Assembly (NCBI GenBank): GCA_035560555.1
Contig: DATMZF010000039.1
Coordinates: 1 to 64,000, forward strand
Length of the DNA stretch: 64,000 nt
Direction: 5' to 3'
Origin: UBA11090 sp035560555
GTDB taxonomy: Bacteria; Spirochaetota; Spirochaetia; Treponematales; Rectinemataceae
Part shown: one piece after another, positions 27,285-36,727 of the stretch
Numbering within the stretch: position 1 is the first letter of the stretch
Layout of the letters: every line of letters begins with the position of its first letter
Position numbers and translations under genes: made by a program
The notes under the pieces: generated by a model
Database searches by the model: none
What the model was told of the DNA's origin: nothing
The model's input: the letters and a program-made list of their open reading frames with translations, nothing else

Positions 27285-27878
27285 CTACATTTGTATAGTA
27301 AAAAATAGTTTCCAGACCGGCATCTTGTCCGCCGCGGTCTTGAAGGCCGCCGTGGGAACCGGACTCGACGAGGGGAGCCTCGTCACGCGTATGCGGCGCC
27401 CCGGCGCGAAGCCAGGAGTCCAATCGAGGCACTGTCCGGTTCTGGAAAAACTTTCTCCAGCGCGACGAGGCTTTGAGCCGATGATTTCTATCGCGAAGCC
27501 TTGGGCGGCCGCGCCTCCGTTAGCGCCTATCGCGACGATGGATGGGCGCCGACGCAGGAATTCCACTATCGGATTGGGCTGGACTCGGGAGATGTCCTTA
27601 TCCAAGCTTCCCGGCCTTTCGCAGGAGGCGAAGACATCCCAGAGGGCGATCCTCGCCTTCTTCAACATCTCGATCTTCCCCTCATAGGAATAGGGCTCGG
27701 GCCGCCCGAAACAATCACAGATTATCTTCCAGAAATGATTCCGCGGGTTTCCATAGTATTCGCGCTTTTCGAGAGAACGTACCGAAGGAAAGGAACCGAG
27801 AATCAGGAAGAGCGGCTCCTCGCCTTCCCCGACCGCCCCCGCCGGGGGAAAGCCCTCAAGCGGGGCATTCTCAGACAT
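27285..27878 (-). CDS. DNA-deoxyinosine (hypoxanthine) glycosylase, UDG superfamily
   Basis: About 197 aa. LILGSFPSVRSLEKREYYGNPRNHFW near the N-terminus is the hallmark of the uracil-DNA-glycosylase superfamily branch that removes deaminated adenine (hypoxanthine), with the Asn in the YYGNPRN-type motif. GANGGAAAQGF near the middle and SSSPVPTAAF near the end are the other family segments. It would start base excision repair of deaminated bases. ATG at 27878 overlaps the ychF stop by 8 nt; two earlier in-frame ATGs would run further into ychF. It follows ychF and precedes uvrA on the same strand, though uvrA has its own promoter. Confidence 0.82.
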   Translation of the reverse strand: MSENAPLEGFPPAGAVGEGEEPLFLILGSFPSVRSLEKREYYGNPRNHFWKIICDCFGRPEPYSYEGKIEMLKKARIALWDVFASCERPGSLDKDISRVQPNPIVEFLRRRPSIVAIGANGGAAAQGFAIEIIGSKPRRAGESFSRTGQCLDWTPGFAPGRRIRVTRLPSSSPVPTAAFKTAADKMPVWKLFFTIQM

Positions 27879-28977
27879 TGAACTTGAAGAAGACGACATC
27901 CCCGTCTTGGACGACATACTCGCGCCCTTCCTGGCGGAGCTTGCCGGCGGCCTTCACCGCCTGCTCGGAGCCCAAGGCGACGAGGTCATTATAATGGTAG
28001 ACTTCGGCCTTGATGAAGCCTTTCTCGAAATCGGTGTGTATGACGCCTGCCGCCTGCGGCGCCTTGTTCCCCGCCTTGATGGTCCATGCCCTGCATTCGT
28101 CCTCGCCCGCCGTGAAAAAGGTGCGCAGACCCAGGAGCCTGTAGGCCGCGTGGATGAGACTTGCGAGGCCGGATTCCTTCAGCCCGATGTCGGACAGGAA
28201 TTCCGCCTTCTCCTCCTGGTCCTGGATATCGGCCAGCTCGGCCTCGAATTTGCCGCAGATGACGACGGCTTCCGATCCCATGCCCTCGGCTATCTTGCGC
28301 ACGGCGTCCACGTGGGCGTTTCCGTTCACGCCCGTTTCGTCCACATTGCAGACGAAGATTTCCTTTTTCATCGTTATGAGAAAGGCGCCGCGCACGGATT
28401 CGAGTTCGTCATCCTCGAGAGGGACGGAACGAGCCGGCCTTCCCTCCTGGAGAGCCGGTCTGATCTTCTGGAGCGTGGCGATTTCCTTTTCGGTTTCTTT
28501 CTTGACCGCCTGATCCTGGACCTTGAGCTGTTTCTGCAGCTTCTCTAGTCTTTTATCCAGCGTGTCGAGGTCGGCCAGGGCCAGTTCGGTGTGGATGACT
28601 TCTATATCGTCGATGGGATCCACCTTGTTGGCCACGTGGATGATGTCGGGATCGTCGAAACAGCGCACGACATGGGCTATCATGCCCACTTCGCGGATAT
28701 GGGAGAGGAATTGGTTGCCCAAGCCCTCGCCCTGCGAAGCCCCTTTCACGAGCCCCGCGATATCGACGAATTCCACGATGGCGGGAACTCTCTTCTTGGG
28801 TTTGAACATCGACACAAGCTTGTCCAGCCTGTTGTCCGGCACGGCCACGATGCCCACGTTGGGATCGATCGTGCAGAAAGGATAGTTGGCCGCCTCCGCC
28901 TTCGCGCTCGTCAAGGCCGAGAAAATCGTGGACTTTCCCACGTTGGGAAGTCCGACGATGCCGCAGTTCAATGCCAT
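27871..28977 (-). CDS. ychF: Ribosome-binding ATPase/GTPase YchF
   Basis: 368 aa, the usual length. Obg-family P-loop protein that prefers ATP and binds ribosomes; linked to stress responses. G1 motif GLPNVGKS at residues 8-15, G3 DIAGLVKGASQGEGLG near 67, and NKVD-like segments follow. The C-terminal TGS domain is present (GEDECRAWTIKAGNKAPQAAG onwards), with the conserved HTDFEKGFIKAEV end. ATG at 28977 is preceded by AGAGG. Confidence 0.96.
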   Translation of the reverse strand: MALNCGIVGLPNVGKSTIFSALTSAKAEAANYPFCTIDPNVGIVAVPDNRLDKLVSMFKPKKRVPAIVEFVDIAGLVKGASQGEGLGNQFLSHIREVGMIAHVVRCFDDPDIIHVANKVDPIDDIEVIHTELALADLDTLDKRLEKLQKQLKVQDQAVKKETEKEIATLQKIRPALQEGRPARSVPLEDDELESVRGAFLITMKKEIFVCNVDETGVNGNAHVDAVRKIAEGMGSEAVVICGKFEAELADIQDQEEKAEFLSDIGLKESGLASLIHAAYRLLGLRTFFTAGEDECRAWTIKAGNKAPQAAGVIHTDFEKGFIKAEVYHYNDLVALGSEQAVKAAGKLRQEGREYVVQDGDVVFFKFNV

Positions 28978-29110
28978 ATATGACCTCTTTGATGATATCG
29001 TTCGGTGCTTTCATTATTATGAAAAGGCGGCCGAAGAGCAATACGCGCGATCGGCTCCTTTTCTACCGCGCTTTTCGTTTCGGACAGCGGCGCCGCTTGG
29101 CTGAATCCGG

Positions 29111-29139
29111 TTGCCTTTGCGCCCTACTGAAGCCATACT
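29111..29139 (+). promoter_or_regulatory. Promoter of aminotransferase gene
   Basis: TTGCCT (29111-29116), 17-bp spacer, CATACT (29134-29139). The leader would be about 30 nt, ending in GAGGAG six nt before the ATG at 29179. Confidence 0.5.
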
Positions 29140-29178
29140 GTGACCGAATAGACGCATCACCGCCGCGAGGAGAATTCG

Positions 29179-30432
29179 ATGGAATCCATAGAGCCATTTT
29201 TTTCCAAAAACGCCAACAATATGAAAAAATCCGTCATACGGGAACTCCTCAAGCTCACCAATCAGCCCGACATCATATCCTTCGCCGGAGGGCTGCCGGC
29301 TCCCGAAACATTCCCCGTCGAAGACCTCAGAGCGGCGGCGGACAGGGTCTTCCAGAAACAGGCGGCGAAGGCCCTTCAATACGGCACGACCGAAGGTGAT
29401 AATGGCCTGCGGACCGAGCTTATCCATTACGAGGAAGTCCACGGCACGAAAGCGGCGCTCGGAAACCTCCTCATCACCTCAGCCAGTCAGCAAGCATTGG
29501 ATATGGTGCCCAAGCTTTTCCTCGATCCTGACGACTGTGTCATCGCGGGACGCCCCACCTACATCGGGGCGATCCAGGCGATACAGAGCTATCGCGGCAA
29601 GGTCATCGGCATTCCCTTCAGCGCCGACGATGACGGCTTCGACATGGAGGAGCTTGAAAGGCGCTATGCGAAAGCCCTGGCACGAGGCGACCGAGTCAAG
29701 TACATCTATGTGATTCCTGACTTCCAGAACCCCACGGGCATATGCTGGAGCGAAGCAAAACGGAAGGAGCTTCTCAAGTTTTCCTATCGAAACGCGCTCT
29801 TCGTCGTGGAAGACGCGCCCTATAAGGAAATCCGCTTCCTTGGCGAATCCATTCCTTCGATCTACCAGCTTGACCAAGGTGGTAGATCCATGGGCAATGT
29901 CATCGGACTGAAGACCTTCTCCAAGATCCTGGCGCCGGGAACACGCATCGGCTGGATCCTCGCGAGAGAGGATATCATCTCCAAGCTCGTCACCGCAAAA
30001 CAGGCCATGGACCTCTGCACCAACGTCTTCACCCAGATGTGGCTGGCGGAGTATCTCTCCACGGGAAAGATCGAGGAAGTGGTGGAGCGCACCCGCGCCA
30101 TCTACCGCGAAAAGAGAAACTTCATGCTGGCCATGCTCGAGAAATACATGCCCCATCGTCCGGATATAAGCTGGACAAAACCCGAAGGCGGACTCTTCCT
30201 CTGGATTTCCCTTCCCTCCTCCATCGACACCGACAAAATGGTCGGCGTGGCCATCGATAGGAAAGTGGCTTATGTGGTGGGTTCGGCTTTTTATTTCGAC
30301 GAACCCGAACGCAATTCCATGAGGATAAATTTTTCCTATTCCACGAAGGAGCAGATAGAGGAAGGAGTGAGGCGCTTGGCCGTCGTCATTCGGGAGGAAC
30401 TCGGCGATCGGGAATCGGGCAGGCCCGGCTGA
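29179..30432 (+). CDS. Class I/II PLP aminotransferase (2-aminoadipate/MocR-type fold)
   Basis: 417 aa. The sequence matches the LysN/aminoadipate aminotransferase branch: FAGGLPAPETFP near residue 36, PDFQNPTG near 185, the PLP-lysine context KTFSKILAPGTRIGW near 250, and the substrate-Arg region NSMRINFSY near the C-terminus. There is no N-terminal winged helix, so it is an enzyme, not a MocR regulator. Such enzymes transfer amino groups between glutamate and aromatic, branched or 2-aminoadipate acids. A role in the last step of Phe/Tyr synthesis is possible because none is encoded in the aro operon, but the substrate cannot be told from sequence. Monocistronic with GAGGAG before the start. 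Confidence 0.85.
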   Translation: MESIEPFFSKNANNMKKSVIRELLKLTNQPDIISFAGGLPAPETFPVEDLRAAADRVFQKQAAKALQYGTTEGDNGLRTELIHYEEVHGTKAALGNLLITSASQQALDMVPKLFLDPDDCVIAGRPTYIGAIQAIQSYRGKVIGIPFSADDDGFDMEELERRYAKALARGDRVKYIYVIPDFQNPTGICWSEAKRKELLKFSYRNALFVVEDAPYKEIRFLGESIPSIYQLDQGGRSMGNVIGLKTFSKILAPGTRIGWILAREDIISKLVTAKQAMDLCTNVFTQMWLAEYLSTGKIEEVVERTRAIYREKRNFMLAMLEKYMPHRPDISWTKPEGGLFLWISLPSSIDTDKMVGVAIDRKVAYVVGSAFYFDEPERNSMRINFSYSTKEQIEEGVRRLAVVIREELGDRESGRPG

Positions 30433-30712
30433 CGGACAATTTCATGACATTTTTTCGTCCAAAGCCCCGGAGGCCTGAATAGGCAGGCCCGAATAAGCGC
30501 GAAAACCAGCGCCCATCGCGCGGCGAGGGACGCGCCGAGTCCTTGTCTTTCTTTAATTTTTATTCCCCCACCAGTTGATTATAGAGACCACTAATAAGTA
30601 TTTTTACAAAAACGCTGTCCCGCGGCCAATGGCCGCTCCATATAGCGCGCGACGCTCAAGAAGAGGCCGCTGACTGGTGTATAGGGGTAAGGGATATGGC
30701 AAGGAGAAACGC

Positions 30713-31441
30713 ATGGCGATCATAGAAATCAGCGACGTGAAAAAGGTGTATCCGCTTGGCAAGGTAGAAGTCCAAGCCGTAAAAGGGGTCACCTTCTCCA
30801 TAGAAAAAGGCGATTTCGTCTCGATTGCGGGCCCTTCCGGCTCCGGCAAATCCACCATTCTGAATATGATCGGTCTCATCGACAAGCCTACGTCGGGCGA
30901 GGTATCCATCGGCGGCAAGGCGACCTCGGGCCTCTCGGACAAGGACCTCACGCGATTCAGGCACGAGGTGCTCGGCTTCGTCTTCCAGTCCTTCAACCTC
31001 ATCCCTGTCCTCAATGTCTGGGAAAATATAGAATTTCCCCTGCTTCTCGGCAAAACGAGGATTTCCGCGAGCGAAAAGGCTTCCTGGATAGACTGGCTCA
31101 TCGAGGAAGTGGGGCTCACCGAATGGAAGACCCACAAGCCCAACGAACTTTCGGGCGGACAGAGGCAGAGGGTGGCCATCGCCCGCGCCCTCGTCACGAA
31201 ACCGGAAATCGTGCTGGCCGATGAGCCCACCGCCAACCTCGACTCGACCACCGGCGAGCAGATCATCGAACTCATGAAGAAGATCAACAGGGAGTTGGAT
31301 ACGACATTCATTTTCTCCACGCATGACGCGAAGATCGTCGATGTCGCCGACCACATCATCCGCCTTAAGGACGGTCTCGTCATCGAGAACAGAAGACGGG
31401 GCGAAGACAATGTTTCCGGCGGCAGCCGCGGCGAGGAGTGA
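30713..31441 (+). CDS. ABC transporter ATPase, LolD/MacB type
   Basis: 242 aa. Walker A GPSGSGKST near residue 42, Q-loop FVFQSFNLIPVLNVWENIEF, signature LSGGQRQRVAIARAL near 145, Walker B VLADEPTANLD, and H-loop STHD. The LNVWENIEFPLLL pattern is typical of LolD/MacB/FtsE-like ATPases that power extracytoplasmic work rather than solute uptake. ATG at 30713 is chosen over an in-frame ATG at 30677 since AAGGAG lies just upstream and the family begins at MAIIEISDVKK. It opens a five-gene run with two permeases, a LolA-like protein and a beta-barrel. Confidence 0.92.
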   Translation: MAIIEISDVKKVYPLGKVEVQAVKGVTFSIEKGDFVSIAGPSGSGKSTILNMIGLIDKPTSGEVSIGGKATSGLSDKDLTRFRHEVLGFVFQSFNLIPVLNVWENIEFPLLLGKTRISASEKASWIDWLIEEVGLTEWKTHKPNELSGGQRQRVAIARALVTKPEIVLADEPTANLDSTTGEQIIELMKKINRELDTTFIFSTHDAKIVDVADHIIRLKDGLVIENRRRGEDNVSGGSRGEE

Positions 31442-31446
31442 TCGCG

Positions 31447-32952
31447 ATGCCAGTCACCTTCAGGATAGCTTTCCGCAACCTGTTCGAACACAAATCGAAA
31501 AGCCTCATCATAGGCATACTCCTCGCGCTGGGCGCCCTCGTCCTCGTGGTGGGCAACTCCTTCATTGACGCGTCGCGTCAGGGCATCAGGACGAGCTTCA
31601 CCGACAACTACACCGGCGATGTCTTCGTTTCTGGCCTTTCCGAGGAAGGGGACGTCTCCCTCTTCGGCGTGATGTCCGTGGGAGGGCTCGCGTCCACCCC
31701 CATGATCCCGGATTTCGACAAAGTCCTCGCCGAGGTCAGGGGTTCTCCCCTCGTCAACAAGGCTACGGGCATGGCGACGAGCTACGGCATCGTCACGCGC
31801 GGCGATGAAGGGATTTCCGATCTGGAAGGCGAGGATTCAGAAAAAGACATGACCGCTCGGCTTCTCTTCCTGTTCGGCATCGACGCGCGCGACTATTGGA
31901 CGGTTTTCGATTCGATAGACATCACCTCGGGCAAAGCCCTTGAACCGGGGCAGACGGGCCTCGTCATCAACGAGGAACAGTTGAGCCTTCTGTCCAAATG
32001 GATGAACCGCCCTTTGAACATCGGCGACAATCTTGTCATCCAAGGCTTTTCCTCGGCCGGAATGAAGATCCGCGAACTCCCCATCGTCGCCACCTACAGG
32101 CAGAAAGGTGGGGGAGCCAACCCCATGCAGATGGCCTTCGTCGACATCGATACGCTTCGAATCATGGCTGGCATGACGATAGGAACGAACGAGAACATCG
32201 TGCTGGATGAATCCCAGACGGCCATGTTGAGCATCGACGACACGGATTCCCTTTTCGCCGACAACCTTTTCGAGGCGACGCCGACCGAAGGCGGCTTCGA
32301 TGAAGGCCTCATACAGAACCAGCTGGCCGATACCGAGGCGCGGGAAAAGGCTAACACCGCCGACACGGGAGCCTGGCAGTTCATCGTCATCAAGACCAAG
32401 GATCCCGCCGGCGCGAAGCCCCTCATCGCCACCCTCAACGAGACATTCGCGAGGGAAGGCATAAAGGCTCAGGCGGGAGACTGGCAGAAAGCGGCCGGCC
32501 CCTATGGACAATCGGTCGATGTCATCCGCATCGTGTTCACGGTCGCGATCGCGATCCTGTCCATCGTGGCGATCATCATCATCATGAACACTTTCGTCAT
32601 CTCCGTGATAGAACGGACGGGCGAAATCGGGACGATGCGCGCGATCGGCGCGGGGAAGGGATTCATCCGCAAGCTTTTCGCCGCCGAAGCCCTCGTCCTA
32701 TCGCTCATTTTTTCCACGATAGGCGCCCTTCTCGGCCTCGGGATCACGGCTATCCTCGGCGCGCTGAAGCTGGAAGCGGGCAATTCCTTCCTCGAAGTGC
32801 TCTTCGGCGGAAAGTACCTCGCCCCGACAGTGACGCCGATCAGTTTTTTCGCGGCTATACTGGCCATGGTAGCCGTCGGCTACATCGCCCATCTCTATCC
32901 CGTCTCGGTTGCGCTCAAGATTCAACCCGTGCGGGCGATGCAGCAAGATTAG
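31447..32952 (+). CDS. ABC permease, FtsX/LolE-MacB type (first)
   Basis: About 501 aa. One N-terminal membrane helix (about 15-40) is followed by a large periplasmic (MacB-PCD-like) domain of about 310 residues, then three helices at the C-terminus (FtsX domain; VIRIVFTVAIAILSIVAIII, then the AEALVLSLIFSTIGALLG and YLAPTVTPISFFAAILAMV regions). ERTGEIGTMRAIGAGKG is the classical cytoplasmic loop that contacts the ATPase. The layout fits LolC/LolE and MacB-like mechanotransmitters. Start: ATG 31447 with GAGGAG 9 nt before; a GTG at 31438 overlapping the ATPase stop is an alternative. Confidence 0.9.
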   Translation: MPVTFRIAFRNLFEHKSKSLIIGILLALGALVLVVGNSFIDASRQGIRTSFTDNYTGDVFVSGLSEEGDVSLFGVMSVGGLASTPMIPDFDKVLAEVRGSPLVNKATGMATSYGIVTRGDEGISDLEGEDSEKDMTARLLFLFGIDARDYWTVFDSIDITSGKALEPGQTGLVINEEQLSLLSKWMNRPLNIGDNLVIQGFSSAGMKIRELPIVATYRQKGGGANPMQMAFVDIDTLRIMAGMTIGTNENIVLDESQTAMLSIDDTDSLFADNLFEATPTEGGFDEGLIQNQLADTEAREKANTADTGAWQFIVIKTKDPAGAKPLIATLNETFAREGIKAQAGDWQKAAGPYGQSVDVIRIVFTVAIAILSIVAIIIIMNTFVISVIERTGEIGTMRAIGAGKGFIRKLFAAEALVLSLIFSTIGALLGLGITAILGALKLEAGNSFLEVLFGGKYLAPTVTPISFFAAILAMVAVGYIAHLYPVSVALKIQPVRAMQQD

Positions 32953-32965
32953 GAGATACAATCAG

Positions 32966-34291
32966 ATGAATAAGGTTTTACCGCGGATTGCCCTGCGCAA
33001 TCTTTCGCGCCAGAAGAAAAGAACATTCCTCCTCGGAGGCGCCATTGCCTTCGGGATCATGATCGTCACGCTCATAAACGGGTTCGCCGGCGCTTTCATA
33101 CAGAACGTGTCTGAGAACTTCGCCTACCTCATGGCCGGCCATGTCTTCGTGCAGGGATCGGAGAAGACCGCTTCGGGCAAGCAGATTCTCGTGATACGCG
33201 ATGACTCGATCATCCTCAAGGCGCTCCAGGACGCCGGGGTGTCCTACGAATTCGCGACCAAGTCCAGCGAAGCCAGGGCATCCCTCATCTTCGAGGGCAA
33301 GAGCATCACCCAGAACCTCACCGGCCTCGACATAGCCAATTCACCCTTCCTCAGGGAAAGGCTCGTCCTCAAACAGGGCTCATGGGAAGCCGCCCAGGCC
33401 GATGACGCGCTCATTATTTCCGAGAAAATCGCCAAAAAGCTCAATGTCCTGCCTGGCGACAAGGTCACCGCGCAGTTCCAGACCATCACCGGCCAGAACA
33501 ACATCGCCGATTTTACCATCGCGGCCATCAGCGTCGACTCGAGCATCGTCGGCTCCACCATGGCCTACACCAATCTCTCGTATCTGAGCGGCAACCTCGG
33601 ACTTAAGGCGGGCGAATACATGTCGCTGGGCCTCATGCTGGGAGACATCAAGGACTCGAAAGAGGTCTCCACCAAGCTCTACACATCGATGAGCGGCATG
33701 GGACTGCAGCTTTTCCCGCAGAAGACGAAGGAAGAAAGCGGCACGACCACCCCCTTCATGGCGATGATGCAGAAACAGAACAAGGAAACCTGGGAAGGCG
33801 TCAAATATCGCGTCTACACCATCGACGACATGCTTTCCCAAGCCCAGCAGATCGTCGTGGCCCTGGATACCTCCAGCTTCATCATTCTGCTCGTCCTCTT
33901 CGCCATCGTCATGATCGGCATCACCAATACCTTCAGGATGGTGATGTACGAGCGTATACGCGAAATCGGCACGATGAGGGCCATAGGCGTCCAGCGAAGG
34001 GAGATCAGATCGCTTTTCCTCTATGAGGCATTCTTCCTCGCCCTAGGGGGCGCTGTCGTCGGCATAATCCTCGCCCTCATCGCGATGAGCCTTCTCTCCC
34101 TCATCAATTTCGGCATGGATTCGCCGGCCTTCCTCATAATGCGCAACGGCCACCTGTCGTTTTTCCTGCCGCCCCTGCGAGCCATCGGCAACATCATCAT
34201 CATCGCCCTCCTCACGCTCTTCGCCGCGTACTTTCCGGCAAAAGCCGCCGCCAAAATGGAACCGGCCATAGCTCTCAGGACGACAAAATGA
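32966..34291 (+). CDS. ABC permease, FtsX/LolE type (second)
   Basis: About 441 aa with the same four-helix layout as the preceding gene: an N-terminal helix around residues 20-42, a periplasmic domain, and three C-terminal helices. The ATPase-contact loop reads YERIREIGTMRAIGVQRREI. The two permeases are diverged from each other, so the transporter is probably a heterodimer like LolC-LolE. Start at 32966 has AGGAG with suitable spacing and begins 13 bp after the previous stop. The stop overlaps an ATG (34288) of the next frame, but the LolA-like gene most likely starts further on. Confidence 0.9.
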   Translation: MNKVLPRIALRNLSRQKKRTFLLGGAIAFGIMIVTLINGFAGAFIQNVSENFAYLMAGHVFVQGSEKTASGKQILVIRDDSIILKALQDAGVSYEFATKSSEARASLIFEGKSITQNLTGLDIANSPFLRERLVLKQGSWEAAQADDALIISEKIAKKLNVLPGDKVTAQFQTITGQNNIADFTIAAISVDSSIVGSTMAYTNLSYLSGNLGLKAGEYMSLGLMLGDIKDSKEVSTKLYTSMSGMGLQLFPQKTKEESGTTTPFMAMMQKQNKETWEGVKYRVYTIDDMLSQAQQIVVALDTSSFIILLVLFAIVMIGITNTFRMVMYERIREIGTMRAIGVQRREIRSLFLYEAFFLALGGAVVGIILALIAMSLLSLINFGMDSPAFLIMRNGHLSFFLPPLRAIGNIIIIALLTLFAAYFPAKAAAKMEPAIALRTTK

Positions 34292-34359
34292 CCAACAAAA
34301 CATCGACCCGCGGCGGGCGCTGCGCCTCGCCGATTCCTTCGAAAAAACTGGAGTCTACT

Positions 34360-35160
34360 ATGAATACGATAGCTCGAGGTTGTGGCTTAAAAACCAGAGG
34401 CCTTCTCGCCACGCTCTTCCTCGCTGTTTTCGCTCTTATCCTACCCCTGTCCACCTTCGCTCAAGGGCTCTCCCAGGAAGGAGCCGAGAAAATCCTCAAG
34501 GAACTGGATGAGCTGAGCAACTTTCCCGGCAAGGACTACACTTCCCTCTTCACCATCGTTTCGGAAAAGCCCGGAGAAAAGCAGAGCGTCACGCAGGTGA
34601 GAGTGTTCAGGCGAGACAGCAAAAAGCAGTTCACCATCCTCATAATGCTTCCGGACGTCAACAAAGGTCAGGGATACCTCCGAGAGGATGACAATGTCTG
34701 GTTCTACGATCCCACCAGCCGCAAGTTTTCCCATTCCTCGGTCAAGGAAAACCTCCAGAACAGCGAAGCCAAGAATTCTGACTTCACCGCCTCATCCATG
34801 ATCGACGACTATTCCATCCAGAAAATTTCCGATGGCACGGTAGGCAAGTATCCCGTCTGGGTATTGGACCTCAAGGCCAGGACGAACGAAGTGGCCTACG
34901 AGCGCGTTATCCTGTACGTGCGCAAGGACAAGACCATGGCGCTCAAGGAGGAAGACTATTCGGTGAACGGCCGCCTCATGAGGACGACACTCTATCCGAA
35001 ATATATCGCGCTCGACGGAAAGCTCCTCCCCTCGCAGATTCTCATCGTGGATGAGATCAACAAGGGCGAAAAAAGCCAGATAACCATGGCCGAACAGTCG
35101 GTCGAGAAGCTGCCGGACAAGGTCTTCACGAAGGCTTTCCTCGAACAGGTCAACCGCTAG
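34360..35160 (+). CDS. LolA-like outer-membrane lipoprotein-sorting protein
   Basis: 266 aa with a signal peptide (hydrophobic stretch about 15-31, cut near TFAQ). The mature part matches the COG2834 outer-membrane lipoprotein-sorting group: short beta-strands with VTQVRVFRRDSKKQFTILI, then the GYLREDDNVWFYDPTSRKF segment, and SSMIDDYSIQKIS. LolA-fold proteins carry lipid or lipoprotein across the periplasm. The start at 34360 has GGAG 6 nt before and gives a clean signal peptide; an ATG at 34288 that overlaps the permease stop would add 24 residues before it. Position between the permeases and a beta-barrel suggests it hands cargo from the ABC transporter to the outer membrane. Confidence 0.85.
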   Translation: MNTIARGCGLKTRGLLATLFLAVFALILPLSTFAQGLSQEGAEKILKELDELSNFPGKDYTSLFTIVSEKPGEKQSVTQVRVFRRDSKKQFTILIMLPDVNKGQGYLREDDNVWFYDPTSRKFSHSSVKENLQNSEAKNSDFTASSMIDDYSIQKISDGTVGKYPVWVLDLKARTNEVAYERVILYVRKDKTMALKEEDYSVNGRLMRTTLYPKYIALDGKLLPSQILIVDEINKGEKSQITMAEQSVEKLPDKVFTKAFLEQVNR

Positions 35161-35208
35161 GCGAAGGGGCGGCCGGGCAGCACGCCAACGGCCACAGGAG
35201 TATGGAAC

Positions 35209-36627
35209 ATGAAAAAGACATTTAAACAAGCGAAATTGTGTATTATTGTAGCCCTGCTCTGCGCGAGCGTTGCGCTCGGGGCGCAGGAGTCCTCCGAAGG
35301 TTCGGAAATCGATATGAATCTCGACTCTCTCTTCGGCGAAGAAGTCGTGGAGATCGCGTCCGACGCTCCCACGGCGACGGGCGACCCGGTGACGGCGGCG
35401 CTCAAGTCCGACAAGGTCAGGATCGGGGGGAGCTTCTACGGCACACTCGCGCCGACCGCCACATGGACGAGCCTATGGGACGGCGGCTCCGATCTTTTGG
35501 ATCCCGACAGGAAGGATCTCTCATCCAGCCTCAAGTCCACGCTCTTCTTCGACGCCCGTCCCAAGGAAGATTTCCGCGTCTATGGATCGGTTAAAACGAG
35601 CTGGCCTTTCTCCACGGCGACCACCGACTCCATCGAAGTGCCCAACATTTCCATCTTCGAACTTTTCGCCGATTTTTCCATGAACGACAAGCTGTTCTTC
35701 CGTTTCGGGAAAAGCACGGTAAAGTGGGGCGTCGGCTACTTTTGGAGCCCCGCCGACGTCATCAACCTCGAACAGATAAACCTGCTCGACGCCGAGGCGC
35801 AGCGCGAGGGACCGGTGAATTTCCGCGTGCATATTCCCGTTCCGGGGACTCAGAACAACTTTTACATGTATACAATACTTGACGAAAACTCCGTCGCTTT
35901 CGAGACGACGGCGCTGGCGGCCAAGGCCGAGTTCCTTCTCGGCAATTATGAGCTGGGTCTGGGCGCTTACTACCGTTACGATACGGCCGAAAGAGCCATG
36001 CTCACCCTCACCGGCCCCATCGGAAACCTGGACGTTTTCGGCGAGGCCATGGTTTCGCGAGGCAGCGGCAAGACCTTCGTGACCGACATCCAGACCACGT
36101 CGCCGTATACCATAGCCACGAGCTCGACCGCCGACAACCGCGAAAACCTCTACTTTTCGGCCAGCGCCGGCTTTCTCTACAACGACTCGAACAACAACAT
36201 GACGGCCATAGGCCAGTACTACTACAATGGCGAAGGCTACTCCACGGCGACGAAAGACGCGCTCGTCGCAAAAGCAAAACTGGCCATTGCCTCTGCGGTA
36301 GCCACGCCCGATCCGGCCGCTGCGGCCGCGCTCAGCGCCAGCCTCGCGAGTCTCATCTATGGCTCCGGCCAGCATTACGCGGCGCTGAGCTTCTCGAAGG
36401 GCGAACTGTTCACCGAGGATTTCTCGGCTTCAATCATCGCCGTGGCCAATCTCTCCGACTGGTCGGGAATCGTGAAACCCACCTTCAGCTACGCGGTTCA
36501 CGACAATCTTTCCCTCGCGCTGAGCCCGACCTTTTTCTTCGGCCCGGCCGACGGCGAGTACGCCTTCCTCGCGGGAGGGGACGCCGTGACATTGTCGCTG
36601 GGCGCCACCGTGAGCGGCTCTTTCTGA
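35209..36627 (+). CDS. Outer-membrane beta-barrel protein linked to Lol-like transporter
   Basis: 472 aa. Signal peptide 1-24 (cut near ALGAQ). A short acidic linker follows, then a series of amphipathic strands to the end. The segment FRFGKSTVKWGVGYFWSPAD near residue 165 is reminiscent of barrel proteins that occur with LolA-like carriers and RND exporters in other phyla. The last strand ends in a C-terminal Phe, the usual outer-membrane insertion signal. AGGAG precedes the ATG. Its neighbours suggest that it is the outer-membrane end or a client of the ABC system. The exact substrate is unknown. Confidence 0.75.
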   Translation: MKKTFKQAKLCIIVALLCASVALGAQESSEGSEIDMNLDSLFGEEVVEIASDAPTATGDPVTAALKSDKVRIGGSFYGTLAPTATWTSLWDGGSDLLDPDRKDLSSSLKSTLFFDARPKEDFRVYGSVKTSWPFSTATTDSIEVPNISIFELFADFSMNDKLFFRFGKSTVKWGVGYFWSPADVINLEQINLLDAEAQREGPVNFRVHIPVPGTQNNFYMYTILDENSVAFETTALAAKAEFLLGNYELGLGAYYRYDTAERAMLTLTGPIGNLDVFGEAMVSRGSGKTFVTDIQTTSPYTIATSSTADNRENLYFSASAGFLYNDSNNNMTAIGQYYYNGEGYSTATKDALVAKAKLAIASAVATPDPAAAAALSASLASLIYGSGQHYAALSFSKGELFTEDFSASIIAVANLSDWSGIVKPTFSYAVHDNLSLALSPTFFFGPADGEYAFLAGGDAVTLSLGATVSGSF

Positions 36628-36645
36628 TCGGCGCGCGATTTGCGG

Positions 36646-36674
36646 TTGCCCTTTGCGCAAAGAAATGTTTTAAT
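36646..36674 (+). promoter_or_regulatory. Promoter of flavodiiron protein gene
   Basis: TTGCCC (36646-36651), 17-bp spacer, TTTAAT (36669-36674); a second -10 candidate GATACT lies at 36676-36681. The box lies in the 100-bp gap after the barrel gene, and AAGGAAG precedes the next ATG. Confidence 0.4.
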
Positions 36675-36727
36675 CGATACTAGGAGCGGGACCAATCCCG
36701 CGATGATCAAGAGACAAGGAAGCTGAC

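Noticed and set aside
30433..30712. Gap before the ABC transporter, scanned for tRNA or small genes
   Set aside because: No tRNA fold or credible frame; only a GGCCTG/CAGGCC hairpin near 30470-30490 and a weak TTGATT promoter-like box at 30575.
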